From Ostreococcus lucimarinus CCE9901 (lineage: Eukaryota > Chlorophyta > Mamiellophyceae > Mamiellales > Bathycoccaceae), in the NCBI RefSeq assembly GCF_000092065.1, contig NC_009357.1, forward strand, positions 620,001 through 684,000: a stretch of DNA of 64,000 bases. Direction: 5' to 3'. Each line of letters begins with the position of its first letter. The stretch's first letter is position 1. Under the pieces are notes generated by a model. The model did not search any database. It was not told the DNA's origin and saw nothing but the letters and a program-made list of their open reading frames with translations. Shown one piece after another: positions 37,729-47,390 of this stretch. Made by a program: the position numbers and the translations under genes.

Positions 37729-37772
37729 CCGACCGACCGGTCGACCGACCGACCGCGACCGACCGACCGATC
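37729..37772. repeat. (GACC)n repeat in divergent promoter
   Basis: Tetranucleotide repeat of gaccgacc units, with small interruptions by tcg and cg, in the 200 bp between the C14 reductase start and the start of the orphan at 37859. It may affect the spacing of the two promoters. Confidence 0.65.
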
Positions 37773-37858
37773 GACGCGACGGCGCGCGACGCGCGCGGAG
37801 AACGACGCGCGCCGACAGACGCCGACGCGCGACGGAACGATCGTCGCGCGAGGTCGAA

Positions 37859-39943
37859 ATGCGCGCGCGCGCGGACCGCGCGACGGAGCGCGACGCGCTG
37901 CTGGCGTCGAGCGGAGACGCGACCGCGAGGGGTGTTGCGGATGGTGTTGGGCTCGGCGCGAACGACGAGGAACGCGCGCGCGACGCGACGAAGGCGCCGA
38001 CGCGGACGTGGACGCGCGCGAGGATCGGTGGCGTCGCGAGCGCGGGCGCGGCGACGCTCGCGATGATGGCGGTGGTGGCGCGGCGAGGGGGGTGGGACGC
38101 GCTCGGATTCCTCGACGACTCGGCGTACGGCGAATCGCCGCGATGGCGAGGACATCACGGGAAGGGCACGCTGTTGCCGCCGAAGCCGAGGAACGGGGAG
38201 ATTCGTCAGCCTCGAACGTTTACGATGTATGATCACTGTTTGTCGAGGGAGGTCAGGGAGTGGGCTTATGAGAAAGACTTTTGGAATTTCGCGCGTCGCA
38301 GCGGCAAGGTGGTGCGGCACAACTACGGCTCGCCAGATTTTTTCAATTACGAAAAGGGGATCGAGATGACGCGCGAAGAGATCGCGGATGGTTTGTATGC
38401 GTGGCAAGTAAACACGACTGGACACCGCGATGGTACGGATTGGGAGTTTGGATTCGCGATGGAAAACGACAAGGGAGATTACTTGTACGAAATCGGCAAG
38501 GGCACCGAGAACATGCCGTTGTCGTTCACCACGTGTTCGCAGCGATATGGTGATTTCTTCAACAGAAATATCCAAAACGAGCGTGACAAATCACATATCT
38601 CGTATGTTTTCGGTACTTGCCACGCTCAATGCCCGGCTGATTACCACGATTCGTCGTACAGTTCGCAGCCGTTGACGGGTACGATTCCCGCAAACGGGAC
38701 ACCACTCGACTTACAGGAGCAGCGAGACGCGCGCCTCGTCAAGCCATTGACGATTATGATGTTCCATGAGTCCAATGATGTGGAAGAACTGACGGGACTG
38801 AATCCGCATCTGCGCGTCGCGTTGCAAATGGACACGTCTCACAACCCGACACAGCAGTCCGTGCGTTGGATCGCCGGCGGCGTTGACTACTTTCGAAAGT
38901 TTATCAAAATGGTCAAGGTAGAGATATACATCAACACCGTTGGTGACACACCGAGAGCGTTCATAAAAATCATCGGCGCTAAGCGGTACAGGTTTGGTTT
39001 CGATAAGGGGTACGAATACGAAGAAAAGCAAAACCGAGACTGGCGCATCTTTGGCAAAGGCTCGAAGGAAGAATACAGAGGCTGCACCAAAGTTTATTGC
39101 GACCCTTCGCGATATGACCTCACGAAATTCTGGAACGATGCCGAAGCTGATATGCATGGCTTGGCGTTGCGTCAAATGCAGTACAAGAATCTCGTCGTTG
39201 GCGATTCCGCGCCCGTGGATTACAGTGTCACTACTGCTATCGATGGTATTGGCGGGAATAATCTTTTGACATGGGCCGCCCGCGCGAACACGGCGAAAGG
39301 TCACCTACTGGCCGCAAAGGGTCAATGGGGGCCAGATTTGGACGTTCGTCGCGTCATCGTGAAGGCTGGTACCATTTGCTCCCTGTCCACAAACATGGGC
39401 AACTGCATGTACGGCATCGCTCAGTCGTTCAATCCAGGCACCACGGGTTCTTGGCACAGCAGGGACTGGAAGCTCGGCACATACACGGGACCGACTAAGT
39501 ATCGCAAACAATGGGTTCTCGCGTCGCTCGTCGGCTACGGGTGGAAGATGGTCCGCATTGAAATTTATCAAGAGGATGGCGCGCTGTACGCTGTCACCAT
39601 TGATTGCTCAAACGACCATTCGCAAGAAGCCTCAGAGTACACCTCCACCACCGGTGACGGTTTGCTGAACGATTTATCGCAGCGATACCGAAACCCTTCT
39701 AATCACTGGCTCGCAGATGCTCCCACGTATCCCACCGGTCTTCGAGCGTATGAAAATTTCGACGATACGACAAGAAAAATCCTCAACCTTGGCGGTCTCT
39801 ATTACGACCTCGCCGGCGATATGCGTCCGTCGCTCACGGGATTGGAAGAAATCTACACCACTCTCGAGATCGAGGAAGCGTTGTCCGAGGACTCGGAGGA
39901 TCCCTCAGAAGTCGCCCCCACGGCCACGGCGTCGAGACGGTGA
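37859..39943 (+). CDS. Orphan large membrane-anchored protein with internal repeat
   Basis: 694 residues from the ATG at 37859. Residues 1-55 are charged and probably cytosolic, with a DALLASSG dileucine-like motif. A single hydrophobic segment (VASAGAATLAMMAVVA, about 60-76) suggests a type II membrane protein. The rest is a folded luminal or outside part rich in Tyr, Trp and Cys. Two parts look alike: MVKVEIYINTVG...RAFIKI near 345-370 and MVRIEIYQEDGALYAVTI near 565-585. That suggests a duplicated beta domain. The last 25 residues are acidic Ser/Glu. No known family was recognised. The frame continues upstream to 37565 but is Arg-rich antisense-type there. Confidence 0.82.
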   Translation: MRARADRATERDALLASSGDATARGVADGVGLGANDEERARDATKAPTRTWTRARIGGVASAGAATLAMMAVVARRGGWDALGFLDDSAYGESPRWRGHHGKGTLLPPKPRNGEIRQPRTFTMYDHCLSREVREWAYEKDFWNFARRSGKVVRHNYGSPDFFNYEKGIEMTREEIADGLYAWQVNTTGHRDGTDWEFGFAMENDKGDYLYEIGKGTENMPLSFTTCSQRYGDFFNRNIQNERDKSHISYVFGTCHAQCPADYHDSSYSSQPLTGTIPANGTPLDLQEQRDARLVKPLTIMMFHESNDVEELTGLNPHLRVALQMDTSHNPTQQSVRWIAGGVDYFRKFIKMVKVEIYINTVGDTPRAFIKIIGAKRYRFGFDKGYEYEEKQNRDWRIFGKGSKEEYRGCTKVYCDPSRYDLTKFWNDAEADMHGLALRQMQYKNLVVGDSAPVDYSVTTAIDGIGGNNLLTWAARANTAKGHLLAAKGQWGPDLDVRRVIVKAGTICSLSTNMGNCMYGIAQSFNPGTTGSWHSRDWKLGTYTGPTKYRKQWVLASLVGYGWKMVRIEIYQEDGALYAVTIDCSNDHSQEASEYTSTTGDGLLNDLSQRYRNPSNHWLADAPTYPTGLRAYENFDDTTRKILNLGGLYYDLAGDMRPSLTGLEEIYTTLEIEEALSEDSEDPSEVAPTATASRR

Positions 39944-40071
39944 GCGCTGCGCGCCGCGACGATGGAGGGCGTCACTGAATAAATGTCACTGTAATAAATT
40001 CTCATACACGTTTTTGTCACCGACCACACTTCATCGTATCGATATGAAATAATCACTCATTCTAGACATGG

Positions 40072-42624
40072 CTAATAGGGATCGACGTTCGGGCAATTTT
40101 GCGCCCAGTGTCCTCGTTCACCGCACTTGAAGCACGCGTTGTCGTTGCCGTCGCGCTCGGCGCGCGTTCTACGTCGCCCACCGTTTGCGGCAGCGCCGCG
40201 GCCTCCCGCTCGGCCACCACGACCTCTTCCGCGACCGGCACCGTTCACTTGCGGTGGAGCTTGACGCACGGGAGATACTCTCGCGACAGGTTGTTCTTCC
40301 GCTTGACAAGCGCGCAAAAATTGCTGGAACTCTCCACTGCAAAACACGCATCCGCTCCAACGTTGCATGTGCTGCTGGCCCGCAGGCATGTGGATGAGAG
40401 CAAACTTGAATAGCAGTAACTGACTTTGACATCGACACGATTCGGGTTCGATGGTAATGTTTCGCGTGCACTTGGGCATGACTACTCTGTGAGCACAATG
40501 TGCCGCCTCGCACGAAACCGTGAATGTTGAAATATTTCTCGCCCCTATCGTCGATCGCAACGTGGATTCGCCTTGACAACTCGGACAACGCTCTCGAACA
40601 ACACCAACAACATCACCTGCCATTTGTTGAGCAACGTTTACTCTTGCATTATTCACGTGTCCATTCATATGCTCGACTCCGCCGCCACGATCTCCGCCGT
40701 TCATGTACGATCCGACGGTGTTTGTCAACATGTTTTCATCAGTCGCGACACGGTCGTAAGCTTGCAGCATAGTTTGTAAATGCAGTCGCAAACCTGCGTT
40801 GGGATCCATCCGGTTGTGTGCGACAGCGTCTACATCCGCTTCCATCTTTGCTCGTTTCGTCGGCAGCCACATGTCCGCGACTCCCATTCGATCGTAGGCG
40901 AGAACCAGCGCTTCCCCTAGCTCTGTCGGCATCAATCTGTTATCGCCCACTTTTCGAGCGTATCCTCGTTCGCCAACTACTTTTTCTATGTGCTGCGCCT
41001 GCGTAGCGTCTGTTCCGATCATGTGTGACTCCATGAGCGAAAGCAAATCCACCTCGCTGAGATAATCTGGAGGTCTCGTCGATCCTTCGTGTAAATTCAG
41101 AGTTGGGACAAATTGTTCTCCTGGGGTGTACACAGGCAGCGTGCTATTGCCCCAGTTATCGTAAGTCGGCGCTAACCGTGGACCTTCAGGAGGACCAGGG
41201 CCGTAGATATCCAAATAGTTACGTTCACGAATCATCACGCCTGTCGCACGGAAGGTTTCGCCGGCGATGTCGACATCCACGTGCGTCTTCAACGCCACAG
41301 CTGGATATGAACATGTGGCCAAAAAGTGCCTGCAGACGAACTCGTACACTTTAGGGGCGTTGTGGTTTTTGTTGCGCATTTGAGCGTACTGTGCATCCGT
41401 GGCGAGCTTGGTTGGGTAGATGGGGGGATGCGCTTTGTCATCCTTGGTGCCGCCCGGAGGTCGTCGAAACTGCCCGCCTGTCGTCAATCGCTCGACGTAA
41501 AAACCAAACTGCGGGTGCTGATGCATCTCGCGCAGCGTTCCATCGTAATCGAAATCATTTGGAAATTTGTCTGTCTCCGTGCGCGGATAAGAGATGAAAC
41601 CATCGTTGTACAAGTCCTCAGCAATCTTCATAATTTGCTCGGGGGAAATGCGCAACACTCTATTCAAGCGCTTTTGCATCTCAATGGTGTTCAAGGGATG
41701 CGGTGGCCAACGTTTGCTTTCTTGCCCGTCCACGTCGATGACAGTGGCAGAGTTGGCCCGCACGCACAGGTCATGCAACGCAGAGGCGAAAGCACGATCG
41801 AACAACCTTCCGCGGCTCCATTCAAACTGCGTCGTTGTGCCTTCGCGAGAATGCGAACACTTGATGGCCCAGAAATCTTCGCTCACGTGCGCATCAATGT
41901 CCCACTTCCTTTGCACGATGAAACCGAGCGTGGGAAATTGACACGGCCCGTACGACACGATCGATTTGCCTTTATCGTCTACCGGCAGCCCCACGCCTGC
42001 GCGCTGCAACGCCAACGTGTTGAATCGCGTAAACGCCGCGCCGAGTCTCAAATCCAACTCCATGCGCATATCTACCGCCTTGGACTCGTGTTGGTTCGGT
42101 TCCACGAGATTCGTCAACGCTCGGTCGGCATCACCCCGACTCAGCGCCGAAAACCGCGCTCGAAACGCAGCGATGCCCCGATTCGCTTCTCGACACGCCG
42201 CGAGCACCTCAAACGCGATATTCTCTCCCTCGCGATCGCAATCCAACCATAAAATCACCGAATCGCACCCTCGCGCCTCTCGTTTCACATTATCAGCCAC
42301 CTGTCTCTTATCCTCCGGCACCCGCTTCGCCACCGCCGCGTTCACGAGCAGCTCTCGCGGATCGACGCCGTTCCACCGTCTGTGCCTGTCGTCGGCGAAT
42401 TCAAAATTACTCAAGTGCCCCGTCACCGACGTGAACACCATCGTCACCCGCCGACCGCGCACTTCGTACGGGAATTCCCAGACTTTATTATACCTCGACG
42501 TCCCTTCGCGCGCGCTCGCGCGTCCGTTCGACAGCACGCGCGAGATCTCTTTCGCCACCGATGGTTTCTCAGCCACGTTCAACACGCGCGCGCCGATCGC
42601 TCCGCGCGCGCTCTGGCGCTGCAT
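40072..42624 (-). CDS. TOP3A: DNA topoisomerase III alpha
   Basis: Type IA topoisomerase that works with RecQ helicase and RMI to dissolve DNA joints. 850 residues from the ATG at 42622-42624. The Toprim domain spans about 15-165, with NVAEKPSVAKEI and WLDCDREGENIAFEVL. The active Tyr is in GFISYPRTETD (about residue 346). The C-terminal part has Cys pairs (CPSC, CEAAHC, CRCQ, CVFC) and ends with an RGRGRGG-rich stretch and one zinc knuckle, CFKCGERGHWAQNC, as in plants. Length is near 900, usual for the family. It is head to head with the TBC gene across 263 bp and ends convergent with the orphan at 37859. Confidence 0.95.
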   Translation of the reverse strand: MQRQSARGAIGARVLNVAEKPSVAKEISRVLSNGRASAREGTSRYNKVWEFPYEVRGRRVTMVFTSVTGHLSNFEFADDRHRRWNGVDPRELLVNAAVAKRVPEDKRQVADNVKREARGCDSVILWLDCDREGENIAFEVLAACREANRGIAAFRARFSALSRGDADRALTNLVEPNQHESKAVDMRMELDLRLGAAFTRFNTLALQRAGVGLPVDDKGKSIVSYGPCQFPTLGFIVQRKWDIDAHVSEDFWAIKCSHSREGTTTQFEWSRGRLFDRAFASALHDLCVRANSATVIDVDGQESKRWPPHPLNTIEMQKRLNRVLRISPEQIMKIAEDLYNDGFISYPRTETDKFPNDFDYDGTLREMHQHPQFGFYVERLTTGGQFRRPPGGTKDDKAHPPIYPTKLATDAQYAQMRNKNHNAPKVYEFVCRHFLATCSYPAVALKTHVDVDIAGETFRATGVMIRERNYLDIYGPGPPEGPRLAPTYDNWGNSTLPVYTPGEQFVPTLNLHEGSTRPPDYLSEVDLLSLMESHMIGTDATQAQHIEKVVGERGYARKVGDNRLMPTELGEALVLAYDRMGVADMWLPTKRAKMEADVDAVAHNRMDPNAGLRLHLQTMLQAYDRVATDENMLTNTVGSYMNGGDRGGGVEHMNGHVNNARVNVAQQMAGDVVGVVRERCPSCQGESTLRSTIGARNISTFTVSCEAAHCAHRVVMPKCTRNITIEPESCRCQSQLLLFKFALIHMPAGQQHMQRWSGCVFCSGEFQQFLRACQAEEQPVARVSPVRQAPPQVNGAGRGRGRGGRAGGRGAAANGGRRRTRAERDGNDNACFKCGERGHWAQNCPNVDPY

Positions 42625-42887
42625 CGCGCTCGCTCGCTACGCGCGTCTTCTGCGGTCGTCGCGAGCGTCGAGCGCGGAATCACGCGTCGAGCGCGCGAAG
42701 CATCGCGTCGTCGAATGCGGAACTGAGCACCTCGCGCTCGGTTCCGCCAGTGCGCCGCGCGCGACGTTCGCGAGCACGCGCGCGCGCGAGCGCGACGCCG
42801 CGCGCGCGTGGTGTGACGGTTGAGACGCGCGCGAGCGGTAAACGCGCCGAACGCGACGTTGAACGGGGCGATTGATTGATTTGACTC

Positions 42888-44537
42888 ATGGCTAACCGTC
42901 GACCCATGAACGCGGCGCAACGACGCTACGACGCCTGGCGCGCGGCGCTGCTCGGAGAGGAAACGCAAGAAGAGATGTTCTTTCGTCGCGTGGCGTACGA
43001 ACGCGCGAGGACGCGCGCGCTCGGAGCCAAGTGGGCGAGAGGGGATGACGTCGACGCGGCGAACGAAGACGCGCGCCGAAGCGTCGCGATGGACGTCGAG
43101 CGATTGCCGAACGAAGACCCCGTGCGAGCGTCGCAAATGTGCGTGACGGCGCTGAAGAGGATATTGCTGACGCACGCGTGTGGAAGCGGAGGGAAGCGAG
43201 GATATAGGCAGGGGATGCACGAGGTGGCTTCGATGGTGTTGGAGACGCGCGCTTCGGCGGCAGAGTATTCAAAGGCGGCGACGGGGACGGTGCGATGGGA
43301 TCGTCGGGACGATGAGGAGAAATACGACGACGGTGATGGATTGTTTGCGACGACGTCGTACGATGAGCGCGAAATTGCGAGCGCAGGGTCGAGAGATTAT
43401 CGATTCGTCGAGCACGACGCGCACGCGCTATTCGAGGCGTTCATGGGAGACGCTCGCAGCGAACGGGACGACGAGCGCTTGGCGTTGGGGACGTATTACG
43501 AAGACGCCACGACGCCGACGTCGCCAATTTGCGCGGCGTTCCGTAGAATAGAAAACGCGCTGCGTTCGTTGGATGAAAATTTGGCGAAAAAGTTAGTCAA
43601 GATGGAAGTCGAGCCGCAGCTGTATTTGCTTCGGTGGTTGCGGCTCGGCTTTGGGCGCGAATTCCACCGTCGAGATGTCTTGACTTTGTGGGATGCGATA
43701 TTCGAGTCGTTGTCGGCCACGATCGGAGAGAACGGGGAGACCATGTCGAGTCGCGACTTTTACGAAGGTATCGCGGTGAGTGTGTTGATGACGATGCGAA
43801 ACGATATCTTGAGCCTCGACGATTTCGGCGCCGTGATGAGTCGATTGCAAAACGTGCCGCCGGGGATTCAAATGCAACACATGGTCGCGCGTGCGAAGGC
43901 GATGGCTGTCACTGGATTACTCAAGTACGATGAAACGGATGGGATGAAGATCTTCACGTCGCGAAAGCCTCCGCATCGATCATCACCGAATCGTCTCGTC
44001 GTGCCCCATATTCGCGGGAAGGCACCCCCGAGCGTCCAGACGATCGCGCGTTGGGACAGCGACGCCAGCGTGGACGGAAGCATCGACAGTCTGAGCGTCC
44101 AAGCCGATGACGACGACGACGACGCGCGAGAAGACACATCATCCTCGCGACCGGCGAGCGACGCAATCGAGCGCGTGGAATCGCTGACGTTGCGCGTTCC
44201 TTCGCCGACGACGACGCGCCGCGCGCCCACCGCCGACGACGACGACCCATTCACGGGTTCAATCTTCGCCGCGACTCCATCGATTCCATCCCACGCCGAT
44301 TCTCCCACCGCCTCCGTCCTCCGCGAGACGTCTTCGCGCATCAACGACGCCCTCGGCGTCGCCCGCGCGCCTCCCGCGGCGTCGAGCGCCCGTTCGCGCG
44401 CCGACGCCGCCGACCACCTCCGCCTCGCCCTCGCCGCGCTCAACGACGCCATCGCCGCGTCTCCCGAGCGCGAGGTCCACGTCCTCGCCGCCGACGCCGC
44501 GGCGCTCGCCGCGTCCGCGCTCGAGCGTCTCGAATAG
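42888..44537 (+). CDS. TBC domain Rab GTPase-activating protein (TBC1D5-like)
   Basis: 549 residues from the ATG at 42888. The Rab GAP fold shows the catalytic Arg region AMDVERLPNEDP (Arg finger) and YRQGMHEVASM (Gln finger) near 65-110. Later come RFVEHDAHALFEAFMG, VEPQLYLLRWLRLGFGREF and VLTLWDAIF, all usual TBC blocks. The order and text are closest to TBC1D5, a Rab7 GAP linked to retromer; this is inference. From about 370 the protein is acidic and disordered (a DDDDDDAREDTSSS run), ending with an Ala-rich helix (DALGVARAPPAASSAR onward). Confidence 0.88.
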   Translation: MANRRPMNAAQRRYDAWRAALLGEETQEEMFFRRVAYERARTRALGAKWARGDDVDAANEDARRSVAMDVERLPNEDPVRASQMCVTALKRILLTHACGSGGKRGYRQGMHEVASMVLETRASAAEYSKAATGTVRWDRRDDEEKYDDGDGLFATTSYDEREIASAGSRDYRFVEHDAHALFEAFMGDARSERDDERLALGTYYEDATTPTSPICAAFRRIENALRSLDENLAKKLVKMEVEPQLYLLRWLRLGFGREFHRRDVLTLWDAIFESLSATIGENGETMSSRDFYEGIAVSVLMTMRNDILSLDDFGAVMSRLQNVPPGIQMQHMVARAKAMAVTGLLKYDETDGMKIFTSRKPPHRSSPNRLVVPHIRGKAPPSVQTIARWDSDASVDGSIDSLSVQADDDDDDAREDTSSSRPASDAIERVESLTLRVPSPTTTRRAPTADDDDPFTGSIFAATPSIPSHADSPTASVLRETSSRINDALGVARAPPAASSARSRADAADHLRLALAALNDAIAASPEREVHVLAADAAALAASALERLE

Positions 44538-44669
44538 CCAAGTCGCGATCCCCCCTCGCGCGTCGAGGGGGGGGGAACAGAGACGATCCATCTCCTCGAC
44601 GTCGCCCCGAGCCGTCGCGCGCGCGCGACCGCAATATCTCGCGCGCGATCTCGGACGCGCGTCTCGCGG

Positions 44670-44720
44670 GTGCGTGAAAAAAGCGACGGAACGCGCGCGC
44701 GCGACGCGCGATTCGCGATT

Positions 44721-44763
<43 letters not shown>

Positions 44764-44829
44764 ATCGCGCGCGAATCGCCCGCGGCCATCGAGCGCTGAC
44801 TCATTAACTGACGAATTCACGAAACGCAG
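44670..44829 (+). other. Probable 5' UTR intron of orphan membrane gene
   Basis: The donor GTGCGT starts at 44670. A TTAACTGACGAATTC branch site at about 44810 and the acceptor AAACGCAG ending at 44829 match the coding introns of the window. No ATG precedes the donor in a useful frame, so the intron would be in the leader, 33 nt before the ATG. The acceptor side is convincing; the donor choice is less certain. Confidence 0.5.
44724..44762. repeat. (GACGC)n pentanucleotide repeat
   Basis: About eight tandem copies of gacgc, inside the inferred leader intron of the orphan gene at 44863. Confidence 0.8.
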
Positions 44830-44862
44830 ACGCGCGACGCGGAACGCGGAACGCGCGACGCG

Positions 44863-47154
44863 ATGGCCGACGTCGAGAGTGGAAAAACGAACGTCGCTCG
44901 CGTGCGCGACGATGAGGTCGCGCGCGCGGGACGAAGGACGGGCTGGGCGCTGGTCGCGCTGTCGGCGCTCATGGCGGCGTTTTGCCTGAGCCTGATGGCC
45001 GTCTTCGCGAAGGAGATGGCGGACGTCGCGGGAGATCACTGCGCCGAGTACGGGGTGTCGTTCAGTGGAGATGGGTCGACGTGTCAGTACGTGAAGGAAA
45101 ACTGGTGCGCGGCGATTAATACCGCGGGCGGCTCGGTGAGCGTCGGGTGCTCGTCGGGGGCGACGTTCGCGGACCCGGAAACGTACACGCAAAATACGTG
45201 TCCGCAAGGATGCTCTGGGGCGTGCGATGGAAGCGCTAGCGATACGAACGCTGCGGTCGCGTCGTGGAAGTCTCAGATCAAGCGGCTGCAGCAGTGCTAC
45301 GCCAACTCTCCGAAGTCTCGTCAGTGCTTGCCGACCGTGGATACCGACGGCAGTTTGGCCAACTACCGAGGTTTCAAGGCGGCGCATCCATCGCTCGGAT
45401 TGGGCGGAAGTACGGCTTTTATCGCGCGAGACGCGTTTTTGGACGCCTGCGATGCACAATTAGTGTACGCAAACCGTCGCCAAACCGGAGGATACGGTGT
45501 TTTGGCCATGATGTGCGTCGCGCTTCTCGTCTGGATTATCAGGTGCGCGCTCACTTTGCGAAAGCCGAATTACTCAAAGCGTCCTCGAGAGACGGAAATG
45601 AAGCCTCTCACGACGTTCAGCGAGAAGAAAAGCTTCAACAACCGTTATCACCCGGATTCAGTGTGGATATGGTACTCTTTCGTGACGGCCATGTTCGGTT
45701 TCGCCGTGCAATTATACTCCTTCTACACGCCGACGACGACGGACATTCGCATCCCAATCGCGCAAGGGGTGTGGATCACCTTGGAGATCGTCACCCGCGC
45801 TGTTTTGACGCTCTTGGACAAGTTCACCTTGGTCGAGGCGAGTGCTATCTTCTTTGACATCGGTTTCTCCACCGTGGGTTTCACCGCGCTTTTGGAACCC
45901 TTCTTCGAGCCAAAGATTACGGACACACTTCCCGAAGTCGACGAATCCATCACGGATTACGCTTTGGCCATTCGAGTCGTTTCTTTCATCTATCCGCTCT
46001 GCGCTTCGTCGTTGAAGGTGCGAGATCTTTACGTCGACAACTTCTGGCCCGCCCCCGCCACGGCCAAGGCGATGACGGAAAAGAAGCGATCGTTCAAGAG
46101 GACCATCATCAAGCTCGTCTTGCTCGGTTTGCAACTCGGCGCCGCCATGTCTGTGTACGGCATTATGGGCAACAAAGAGCTCTGCCATCAATTCCGCACG
46201 TGTGCTCGCGGTAGTTGTACCCCCAACGTACCCGTCGGTGCGCCTCTCGATGCGGAACTCTTCGGCGGAGGCTCTACCGGTGATAATATGAAGTATGCCG
46301 CTCGCATGATCTCGGACGATGGCACGATGATCTGGCGTTGGGGAATCAACTCGAACACGCAAATGAAGATGACCAAGTCGGGCGGCAAGTTATACGCTGA
46401 CCTTAAATTTGCTATCCCGAACGGCGCGACGGAGAACGGCGTCTCGATTCCAGGCAATGGGGCGACCTATACCGTCAGCGGACTCACAGCCCCGACTTCA
46501 GCGTGTGGTACTCGCTACGAAGTCCAGTGCCAAGAGGTGAACCCGCGTCACTCCTTCTCGTATATGACGGGCAAGTACGAATGGGTCAAGTACAACACAT
46601 CGGCGTACAAGTTTGTCGCGAGACACGACTACGAACAGACGACTGGTTCTCCCTCTTGCTTCGGCGCCTCGACGCAGTGGTGGAAAGACAACGGCATGTT
46701 TGTCGGCGGTCCGGAAGCCGTCGTCGGAGGCACGGCGCAAAATCCAGATCTTGGATTCGTCTTCGAGGAGCAAAAGTGCTGGTACACAGCAGGAGGCACA
46801 ACGACTTTTACCAAGTACTGCTTGGTTGCGCCCGCTTACCTCGGTGTCTTTAAACCGTTCGGTCGCGCATCCGTCGTTGGTTCGTGGACATGGTCGAACT
46901 CGGGCTCGTCGATGCCGACCACGTGGGGCACGTCTGCGCTCGACTTCAGGTTGGTCATGAACGAGAACCAAATCATCGCCGCCGGCGGCTCTAGCTCGGG
47001 CAGCGCTGGCGCTGGCGGTTGCCCGACGTCCTTCAGCGCGTCGGCGCCGTGTCCGTGCCCTCCGGCGGGCGTCACATGTACCGCTCCCGGCGCCGGCGCG
47101 TGCACCCAAAACAACGGCTGCCCGAGCTTTTACACGGCGCCGACCGGCAAGTAA
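44863..47154 (+). CDS. Orphan multi-pass membrane protein with Cys-rich outer domains
   Basis: 763 residues, ATG at 44863. Transmembrane segments that I can see: WALVALSALMAAFCLSLMAV (about 28-47), YGVLAMMCVALLVWIIRCAL (about 210), then WIWYSFVTAMFGFAVQLYSF, a run at about 300-350, VVSFIYPLCASS, and LVLLGLQLGAAMSVYGI (about 430). Between the first two is a loop of about 150 residues with many Cys. After the last is a 330-residue Cys-containing domain with SDDGTMIWRWGINS and WTWSNSGS, and a CPCPP-type tail. No family is recognised. The layout recalls a surface receptor or transporter with ectodomains, but that is speculation. Confidence 0.88.
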   Translation: MADVESGKTNVARVRDDEVARAGRRTGWALVALSALMAAFCLSLMAVFAKEMADVAGDHCAEYGVSFSGDGSTCQYVKENWCAAINTAGGSVSVGCSSGATFADPETYTQNTCPQGCSGACDGSASDTNAAVASWKSQIKRLQQCYANSPKSRQCLPTVDTDGSLANYRGFKAAHPSLGLGGSTAFIARDAFLDACDAQLVYANRRQTGGYGVLAMMCVALLVWIIRCALTLRKPNYSKRPRETEMKPLTTFSEKKSFNNRYHPDSVWIWYSFVTAMFGFAVQLYSFYTPTTTDIRIPIAQGVWITLEIVTRAVLTLLDKFTLVEASAIFFDIGFSTVGFTALLEPFFEPKITDTLPEVDESITDYALAIRVVSFIYPLCASSLKVRDLYVDNFWPAPATAKAMTEKKRSFKRTIIKLVLLGLQLGAAMSVYGIMGNKELCHQFRTCARGSCTPNVPVGAPLDAELFGGGSTGDNMKYAARMISDDGTMIWRWGINSNTQMKMTKSGGKLYADLKFAIPNGATENGVSIPGNGATYTVSGLTAPTSACGTRYEVQCQEVNPRHSFSYMTGKYEWVKYNTSAYKFVARHDYEQTTGSPSCFGASTQWWKDNGMFVGGPEAVVGGTAQNPDLGFVFEEQKCWYTAGGTTTFTKYCLVAPAYLGVFKPFGRASVVGSWTWSNSGSSMPTTWGTSALDFRLVMNENQIIAAGGSSSGSAGAGGCPTSFSASAPCPCPPAGVTCTAPGAGACTQNNGCPSFYTAPTGK

Positions 47155-47390
47155 CCGACGCCTCCGCCGCGTCGAATCTCCAAGAACTTCTCCAACTTTT
47201 CAAGCGTGTCGATCTCCCGCACCGCGGAGAAGAAAATCAAGTCAACAATGGTAACGATAAGGATTTCACCAGTCCGGCCACGATCAAGCAAGTAAAGTAA
47301 CCCACTCCGCTCCGACGCGTTTGTCAATCCAACGCGCCGACGTATGTATACCAGCCGCCGCCACGCGCCTCGCACACACCGTCGCGCGCG

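Larger units (their letters stand above)
44538..44862. other. 325-bp intergenic region with repeat and 5' UTR intron
   Basis: Between the TBC gene and the orphan at 44863. It starts with a G-rich run (9 g) near 44567. A (GACGC)n repeat lies at 44724-44762. A branch site and acceptor lie at about 44813-44829, so much of it is probably a leader intron. No coding region was seen. Confidence 0.6.

Noticed and set aside
37298-38575. 425-codon open frame on the minus strand
   Set aside because: Covers the sterol C14 reductase start and the orphan gene in the wrong frame; no motif.
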